The notes below the pieces were generated by a model. That model was not told the DNA's origin. It made no database searches and worked only from the letters and a program-made list of their open reading frames with translations. DNA of 64,000 nucleotides from Seminavis robusta (Eukaryota; Bacillariophyta; Bacillariophyceae; Naviculales; Naviculaceae). The stretch covers positions 62,001 to 126,000 of the forward strand of contig CAICTM010000012.1 of the NCBI GenBank assembly GCA_903772945.1. Reading direction: 5' to 3'. Below, piece by piece: positions 56,640 through 64,000 of the stretch (its first letter is position 1; each line of letters begins with the position of its first letter). The position numbers were made by a program, and so were the translations under genes.

Positions 56640-57341
56640 ATGAACAAGTTTGCTTTCATGAAGGATATGAATGGGTCTCAGACCACCCAGGAGCTCAGCT
56701 TTGATCTGGGGTCTGACGATGATGTCGTCTCCGATGGACGTCCCTCTGTCATCTTGTTGGATGAGTACGAGTCTCAATCCGTCGGAGATCTCTCTCAAGA
56801 GACCATGACCAACAGCAGTAGTAGTCCTCGTCGTGGTGTGCTGAAGCGACGGAGCAGACTGAGCGGTGCGCGCTCTGGGCGTTCCGTGACTTTTTCGGAA
56901 GTGAGGGTGCGAACCTATGCTCAATGCGTGGGAGACAACCCTGCCGTCACTCTCGGCGTTCCCTTGTCTCTCAACTGGCAAGTAGTCAAGGAAGAGACCT
57001 CCACAGTGGATGCCTACGATCCTGTCCATCCTCAGGGACTGCGTGAAGAGGAATTGGCCATTCCAGCTGCTGAACGCGAACAATTGGTGCGCAAGTCCGG
57101 ATCCTGCACAGAAGACATTCGCAAGGCAGTCAGGGCCGTCAACTCGACCAAGATGGAGCGTGAAAAGACATTGGACACCCTCAAAAATGCAAGCTCCGAA
57201 GAATTCATGGAAAAGCTTCGCAAGGGAGTCCGAAATGCTACCCTGCGACGAAAGAGCAAGAAAATGGAACGGGCACTACTCAAACAATTGCGAGAAAAGG
57301 ATGCCAAGCGAGCACTCGTGTTCGTGCCTCCTGCCTGCTAG
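56640..57341 (+). CDS. stramenopile orphan-family protein
   Basis: From the ATG at 56640 the frame gives 233 residues. The conserved core is VTFSEVRVRTYAQCVGDNPA, followed by LGVPLSLNWQ. A motif of this V-x-F-x-x-V-x-V-R-x-Y...GDNP...G-x-P-L-x-L-x-W kind recurs in many diatom proteins of unknown function. It is preceded by an acidic and Ser-rich region (ELSFDLGSDDDVVSDG, SSSSPRRGVLKRRSR) and followed by a basic helical tail (LRKGVRNATLRRKSKKMERA). Its biochemical role is unknown; the family is one of the lineage-specific orphans. No signal peptide is seen. A plausible splice acceptor about 36 bp upstream suggests a spliced leader region. Confidence 0.8.
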   Translation: MNKFAFMKDMNGSQTTQELSFDLGSDDDVVSDGRPSVILLDEYESQSVGDLSQETMTNSSSSPRRGVLKRRSRLSGARSGRSVTFSEVRVRTYAQCVGDNPAVTLGVPLSLNWQVVKEETSTVDAYDPVHPQGLREEELAIPAAEREQLVRKSGSCTEDIRKAVRAVNSTKMEREKTLDTLKNASSEEFMEKLRKGVRNATLRRKSKKMERALLKQLREKDAKRALVFVPPAC

Positions 57342-59083
57342 TAGCTATCCTACGTTCCCACCCATCGGTCCGTCAAATCAAAATGTTTCATCAGAGCTTC
57401 TGCTTCTCTTCCTTTCCTCCTCTGTTGATTCGTTCATCCCAAACCAAGTTTCATAATACGACTTTGTAAACAACCTTTTTTCCAGTCAATTCACCAACTA
57501 CTGCACTCTCCTTTAGTCCTTCCTAGCTAGTAGCTAGTTGTACGTTGTAGTCCTTATGAAAAGCAAGTGCCGACGACCACGGACACATTTTTAAGAATGT
57601 AAACAGCAACACCATTCTGATGCACATTCCTACTTGCTGTACTTGAAACCTCCCATATCTTTACTTCGAGTAGAGCTCTGGCTCGACTAGCTAGGTCTCT
57701 CATACATACATGAATACTACTAGACTACATGTAACTGCAGCTGCGCCAAGTAGGTATCCGTTGGGGCCGTTGCCTTGGGCAAGAAAGGATGAGGTGGCAT
57801 GTCCCATCTCTGGACATGGACGACAAAATAGATATCAGCACGGATAACTCTGAAGCAAGTATCACTTCCACTTCACTTGCACTAGCTAGTAGATCTGTGC
57901 TAGCTAGCAGACTTCTGTTGGTAATGCTCTAATGGGTTTCCTTCCTTCCTTGTCTTTCCCAGTCCAAAAAGCATATCTCACGCACCGTACCGGTACCTGG
58001 TAGCTACTAGCTAGCATTGGCCATGGTCGTCTTGTCGAGAATTCAGACAACTTCGGAAACCATAGTTTTGTATTATATCTTTGAGTACCGTACCGGTACC
58101 ATTACTGGACACAATAATGAGACTCCGCTCATTTTTCTTCGGAGTTGTTGGATTGATCGGCATTTGCCTAACTGCTCTCATTATCCATCGACTATGTCAG
58201 CAACCATTCAAGGGTCCTTGCTGGCATTGTTGATGCAAGTGCTGCTTGAACACCTGCTTACTTCAACGTATGGTTGTTCGGATCAGCAGTAAGTGTGATC
58301 CAATCACTGTGGGCCATTGAATTTCTGAGGATCCGAAGGGAAGATCTCGTTGGATGATCAGCCACCAATTCTGACACGTCGTCCTTGGCTCCAACACAGT
58401 TTCCGAGCTCCAAAGAGGTAGTCTAGTCTAGATCTCGTTCTGCTGGAAGATTCATAGGACCGGCCCTCTCCGACCCCTTATTCGTTATCTGGCAGGGCAG
58501 TCTCCGATGCCTGGTCGTCAAATGCTGCCAGCTGAAGGAAGCCTGGAAAGTGCAACTATCGTATAGTCGCTCCTGAGTAGCAAGGCTGCTTTGGGGCATC
58601 CGACCAGGTAAAGGCTGCTTTGTCTCACCGTTTCGTTGCAATGATGAAGCGAATCCTACGTGGCAGCAAACAGGCAGTTGCCCAGTAACAGTTAGTTTTA
58701 AAGAAATGAATCATCGAATCGAATCTTCAAAGGAGGAAGAGTGGAAGATTCTGGCGCTAGAAAAAAGATCTGTACAAGGATCGAACGATCAACAGATCAT
58801 CAAGTAGCTAGCTAGTTGCTACCTGGTAGCTACCTGAGAGCTCGTCTATTCCTCGCTATGCAACCTCACTATGGATGTGTTGCAACTGATGGAATGATTC
58901 GATTCGATTCAATCTAATTATCAAGCATTCATTTGTCGTTCCTCTTCCATCCTCGTTTATTATTTGCTGCGATGGTCTCCCAACTAAGTTAGCGCTACGA
59001 GTCTTCTTCTCATCGTCGGTACATGTACTGTACCGGTGGTAAAGGTACCGTACATGTACTAGTACGGTACGGGATGGGATGGT
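57342..59083. other. intergenic spacer
   Basis: No gene is recognised. The spacer is rich in CTAGCTAG and GGTACCGGTACC words (for example 57660-58020, 58085 and 58805). A 38-residue frame at 58117-58233 is discussed under rejected observations. Confidence 0.45.
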
Positions 59084-59200
59084 ACCAGCTACCGGTACTA
59101 GTACGAGGCATGGAACCGGGCCGGTGCCGAACGCAGTGGAAAGGAACCAGCTACCGGTACGAGGCATGGAACCGGGCCGGTGCCGAACGCAGTGGAAAGG
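59084..59200. repeat. 62/55-bp direct tandem duplication
   Basis: Two copies start at 59084 and 59146 with ACCAGCTACCGGTAC. They are identical except that the first carries an extra TAGTAC-like piece. They lie between TACCGGTA palindromes about 330 bp upstream of the second channel gene. Confidence 0.85.
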
Positions 59201-59525
59201 AAGCACGGCTGACCTTCTCGTGTATTCCCCGTTCTGCGGGCTTAATCTTTTTGTGCCCCACCTGGTACCTGGTATGCTGAAACAGAAACAACGCACTTCC
59301 AGCGAAAAAGACACAACAATCGCCAACGGTTAAGACAATGATGGTGTAATAGTGAACGGCATCAGCAAATAGTTAAAAGAAGAGCATTCCTTCCTTTGTT
59401 TTAAAGCTTGGTCTATGTTTAATCTGTGGCCTTGCTTTGACAAAAACCGGCAGTTCCTCCGGTAGAACGGTCCTTCGGGCTTTTTTATTGCGTCATTGCG
59501 ACAACGTCAACATTTGGAGATCACC

Positions 59526-62500
59526 ATGTCCACTCTAGAGCAGCTGGCCGTGTCCCTTGGCTTTGGAGCGAGTGTCCTTGCAGGAACCTTGCTTCTTTTT
59601 GGTGGTGCGTTAGCACTGCGTATCACGCATATAGCTCCTCGCTGCGAAGCCAGACCAAGGAATGTCATTTACAACCCAGATACCAACTGCGATGAATGCC
59701 AAAGAAAAGGCAATCCCTTTCTGCTCGGGTGGCTATTTTGGTCTCTTCGATTGAGCTATAAGACCATGATTGAGGGCATTCCTGGAACAGGCACGAGGAA
59801 CGACGGCTTATCCGGGCATTTGCTGACTGTGAACCTTGATGGAATACTGTTGCTGCGGTTTCATGCCCTCGGATTGAGAATTGCCTCCTTTGCTTCCTTT
59901 ATCTACTGCGTCATTGCCCTTCCCCTTTACGTCACGTCGCGTTGCTTCCACAATCCATTTCAAAACACCACTGAGCTTTCTCTCAATTGTACCGATGAAG
60001 ACACTTACAATTTGACGAGTTACGATCGACTCACTCTGACAAATGTTCCGCCAGTGAACGAAGCCACCGCCTTTGAAGCCTCCCAGGTGGGAGTATATGT
60101 CCGCCTTTACATCATTGTCCTCTGCAGCTATGTTGTGTGCTGGTTCACTTGCTACGAGTTGCACAAAGAATGGATCGACCTCTTGGCCATGAGGCGCGTA
60201 TATTACTTGGAATATGATCACTGGCAAGGCCGAAGAGAGGAACTCAAGGCAACCATGGCTGATGTGGATCAGTCGAAGCACCACAACTCTCAGAATCCAC
60301 ACCTTCATGAAAGGGAAGTCTGGATCCCGCATCCTGAACAGCGAGATACACCGCCAAACATTGGTATGCACAATCAGCTTTTTGTCTTAGAAGACAATGA
60401 GCCTGGATGTTGGCCCCCGATTCTCAAACTATGTTGCATTTGCTTTTTGTTGCGTAGGATTGTATTCCGTGCTTGTTGGAAATCTACCAAAGCGACCACG
60501 GCATTGGGTGTCTGAAGAGGACCTCGAGGCATCCATGTCTGAAAAGGTAGCCTTGGATTGGCAGCTGGCCGTGACTTCAGCATTCTTTGATTACTGTGTT
60601 CCGAACCAACCGGGCTTTTCCAGTAGCGTAGCAGCCGTCACGATACTCCCATCGGCGGACGATTTGGCGACTGCTTGGAAAAAGTGGTATGGGGCAACGA
60701 AAAAGCTACAGCGCCTGCGTTTCATTCGACGGCAGTTGCGTAAACGGGGATACCAAGGGGAGAGTAGCAACATGAATCTACACGAAACGAACGGCAGCGT
60801 CGAGGGGGGTGCTCAATCGCCGCCACCAACTGCTAGTTCTGACTCACAAGACAATTATGACAATGATGATGACTTTGATATCTACCTCCAGACGTCGACT
60901 CGTCGAGACGATTACATCCGTGAAATCTTGGGTTGCATAACAGATGAAAAAGTGGAGCGTATGTTCCTTGACACCTTGCAGATGGGTCCAGAGCAAACCG
61001 TAAGTTGAGACCCCCTTACCCAAACCGCCCCTCAGACAACTTCATGCTGATTCCACGTTTCTTCCATCGCCGATGGCACTCCCTACAGGCGGTGTACAGT
61101 GTCGAGCTTGCAAAAGGATCTTCTAGATGCTGTCCTCATGGATTTTGCGAAGAACGAATACTATGCAGCAGCATAGATCAACTGGTACAGCTACAAGCCG
61201 AAGCTGTGCAGCAGGCTCACGATGCTTTCTTGGAGTTAGAGGTGACCCGAAAGGAGGCTGCCGAAGCAGTGTTTGAAACAGCAGAAGAAGCCAAGTGTAC
61301 ATTCTTGTTTCAAGACGATAAAGGTCGGGAACTTGGCGCAGCGAGTAGCCATAGGAGTGGTGACATGGAGTCGAGGCTGTTTGGAATTGGGCAAGCAGCG
61401 TTGGAAATGGCGTCAAACAAACAAAAAAGAGAAAAACAGGAGTTTCAAACTCAGTATTCCAGAGGAGAGCCACTACGCCAACAACAATCATCTCAGGGAG
61501 AGCAGAGCCACCCCAGTGAAGGAGAAATCAAAGGCGAGTCTCAGTCGCCTAGTCGACCCGACCATACCCTTTCTGGAAGCGAAAGCAGAGGGCCGAATGG
61601 TGGGACCTATAAAGGAGAAGGGTTACCAGCACGAGAAAAGCCGCTCATGAATCTTGAAGGCGCTTGCCATTTCCCGAGCTTGCTACAGATCCCCATCATC
61701 ACAGATGGGGATGGGAATGGCTCAAATAATGTGACGTCGTTTCGGGCTTCGGAAGAAGACTCGTGGGATTTGGTGAAGCGGGTGGCAGCGGAAAGCGAGA
61801 CGGGAGCCGATAGAACCGGGGACATCATGTTTCGTCACCAAGTATCGGACGGAGTTTGGAATCGGCCTTCCTTGAAACTATGGTGGAAGGACTTCAAAGA
61901 GCAAGCTTCCAGCATGATTGGGTGGACGGCAACCACTAGCGATCTAGCAACGGATCTTCTGGCAAGAGATAGCCAGTTCGCGGTGGTGACATTCACCTCT
62001 AGGCAAGCAGCCATTGCAGCACGACGCTGTCTTGCAGATGGCAGAGGTGCGGGTAGATGGAAGACTTTCGACGATTTACCCATGTTTCCCCTAGCAGATG
62101 CGTCTGCGTTCAACATTTGTGATTGGTGAGAAACGGGAATAGACTCAAGTCTGCATCATGATAGCAGCAAGTCGCTTACAAATCGCGTTTTTCTGCACTT
62201 CCAGCAGAGGGTGCATGAGGCCGGTAACAATCTCCCTCAACGACCACCAAAAGATATGGCGAGGCTACTGGTGAGTAATTTGTGATTCCTCCTAGCTAGT
62301 TTTGTGTCCTATTTTGCCTGAAATCTCATATTCTTGTCCGATACCGGTACGGATTCAAATCAGTGCGAAGGTGTCTCTTGCCATTATCTATGTATTCTAC
62401 AGTACGTGCCTTTTCTCCGTTCCTTGTTCTCTTCCCCTTTTCTATCTAATCATCATTTGGGACTTCTTTAGCTTTCCCCATCACTTGGGCAGCGACGTTT

Positions 62501-64000
62501 GGGAGCGAAAAAGCTTCAGGTTTGCTCCCTAACCAACAGTATTCTGCAACTGAGCTCTACGGCTTGATTCGTGGGCAACTCTTGAACCTTTTCCTGGCGT
62601 AAGTTCCACCTTACTACTTGCGATTACTGACCACTTTCCACAATATTTTGCTCATGTGCGATTGGTCATGCTGTGTACGGGTAGGCTGTGTCCACACATG
62701 TTCCTTGCCATCGCCAACTTCGGATCAGGCGCAACAAGCATGGTTCAAGCAGAATTCTCAGCTCTTCAGTACTATTGGTGGTTTTTCCTGTTGTTTGCAC
62801 TTCTTGGGAGCTCAATCGCACAGATGGTGGAAAGAAGGTGTGTGTTGCAAATGCATTGTACCAGATACCTAGGCCCATGTGCGGTGCTGACTCTTGCCTC
62901 AACTTATCGTTCGATGAAGCTTTCTTGAAGGATCATTTCAATTCGCAGAGACACTACAAAGAGTCGCCGCGACTATTCCTAGTCAGGTTTCATCAATATG
63001 GGCCAACTGGACTATATTGAAGGCTACAGTAAGTCTACTTGGTAGATATGCATTGCTATTGCCCGCTCGAGGGAACTCATTTGGCCCTTGGACTGGCCCA
63101 TGCTAGGTCTTCCACCCTCTGTTTTATCTCCTGCAGCTTCACTCTTTCTTGTTCGCAGCTTTTGGTCTCAAATGTTGCCTGCGTCTTGTTCGTGGTGGTG
63201 GTGCCGGGAACAGGGTCCCGTACAGGTGGTATGTTGAGTCTGGGATGGTGCTGATGTTTGTTCTCGCCCTTGCCCCGGCGGCGCCGATCGTGGCACCAAT
63301 TGCAGTGATGTACTTCCTTATCTGCAATCCGTTGTTGAGGCATATCCTTATCTTCACCTACAAGCCACAATTCGAGTAAGTTTTCACCCCACAGTGCTGC
63401 TTTCACGCCAACAATCAACCAAACGACTAACAGAAATTCGGCCCTTGCATGTGCAGCGCCGGTGCTATACGCTTTCCTTTCTTGTTTGATATGTGCATTA
63501 GCAGCATGATAGTGAGCCAAGTGCTCCTTTGTATGATGATGGTTCTGAAAGGAGCCGTCGGTCCGGCTGTCATTGCAGGCCTGCTCTGCGTTCCTACACT
63601 AGTGTTCAGAAGGACATGCCGCAGACGATTCCTTAGTGCCTACAAGGACGCAGCTCTTCTCCAAACTTCCCTCTTGGATGGTTGGGAAGCACCAGACGAT
63701 TCGATGTCGAGAACAACGCAGGGACGGGAAGAGTTCCGTCGTTTTTTGGTGGATTGCCATAAAGCCTCGTATGTCCCCGTCTGCGTCGCGGGAACCAACA
63801 CTGGTAAGTTTCATGTTTTCTTTCCACCAGGTCGTTGGCCATACTCATTTTCGTAATAAAAATGGCGATTTGCCACTCCACGGTTCACAGACAAGATTCT
63901 GACCGCAGAGCCCGGTAAGTACTACACGTGTAGTATATGCAGAAAACTTCTTTCCTAGTCCTCTATGCAGCAATCTCACGTTTCCGCAACTCGCAGCCAT
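59526..64000 (+). CDS. OSCA/CSC1-like (DUF221) osmosensitive cation channel, copy B, incomplete at the window end
   Basis: Exons fixed by splice consensus include 59526-60363, 60458-60999, 61089-62125 and 62205-62270; later ones lie at about 62370-62400, 62473-62600, 62695-62840, 62930-63029, 63152-63376, 63455-63803 and 63893-63914. The gene runs off the window. Membrane and cytosolic blocks match copy A in order: LALRITHIAPRCEARP, LLTVNLDGILLLRFHALGLR, YELHKEWIDLLAMRRVYYLE, WIPHPEQRDTPPNIG, YSVLVGNLPKRP, TFTSRQAAIAARRCLADGRG, VTISLNDHQKIW, NFGSGATSMVQAEFSALQYY and RGGGAGNRVPYRWYVE. The first exon of copy B corresponds to the first three of copy A, so introns differ. It is probably an intact stress-gated channel gene; the last part could not be checked. 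Confidence 0.85.

Noticed and set aside
58117-58233. A 38-residue frame beginning MRLRSFFFGVVGLIG with one hydrophobic segment
   Set aside because: It could be a small membrane peptide, but nothing beyond hydrophobicity supports it, and frames of this size are expected by chance.

Overview
The window looks like nuclear DNA of a photosynthetic stramenopile, most likely a diatom. The evidence is: genes with short GT-AG introns and mostly GTAAGT-like donors; a SufE-BolA protein whose leader carries the AFAP motif used for import into secondary red plastids; a basic protein with a motif I know only from diatoms and their relatives; an HMG-box protein of diatom type; and a tyrosine-recombinase relic of a type common in diatoms. 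Intergenic DNA is full of the palindromes CTAGCTAG and TACCGGTA. I cannot name the species from sequence alone.

Layout. 1-4.1 kb is gene-poor DNA with many small tandem duplications. 4.2-10.7 kb holds a probable solo LTR, a glutamine-rich gene, and a Ty3/gypsy fossil (5826-10377) inserted in that gene. 12-22.8 kb holds host genes: a basic Ser/Arg-rich protein, an HMG-box protein, a RING-H2 protein, a decayed CRAL-TRIO-like gene, and a U-box protein; a hAT-like MITE lies between two of them. 24.4-27.4 kb is a repeat island with a small inverted-repeat element and a duplicated 1.3-kb unit that carries a nested insertion. 27.5-35.2 kb holds a small membrane protein, a prolyl 4-hydroxylase-like enzyme, a two-exon conserved unknown, and a six-exon secreted serine carboxypeptidase. 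35.4-36.8 kb holds two MITEs, one with TA and one with TTA target duplications. 39.5-41.7 kb is a decayed Crypton-like tyrosine recombinase with an intron. 43.5-46.4 kb is a divergent pair: a short-chain dehydrogenase and an acidic type II membrane protein.

The last third is dominated by two paralogous OSCA/CSC1 (DUF221) channel genes arranged head to head: one on the minus strand (46836-52321) and one on the plus strand (59526 to the window end, incomplete). Between them sit a stand-alone CYP33-like RRM protein, the plastid SufE-BolA fusion, and a stramenopile orphan protein. The two channel genes encode clearly related proteins but differ in intron number, so the pair probably arose by an inverted local duplication followed by intron gain or loss.

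No single pathway unites the window. The plausible functional themes are osmosensing and calcium entry (the channel pair), plastid Fe-S assembly (SufE-BolA), protein turnover (RING, U-box, carboxypeptidase), and RNA or chromatin binding (RRM, HMG box). I saw no tRNA, rRNA or CRISPR array. Exon joins were read by eye from splice consensus and reading-frame continuity.
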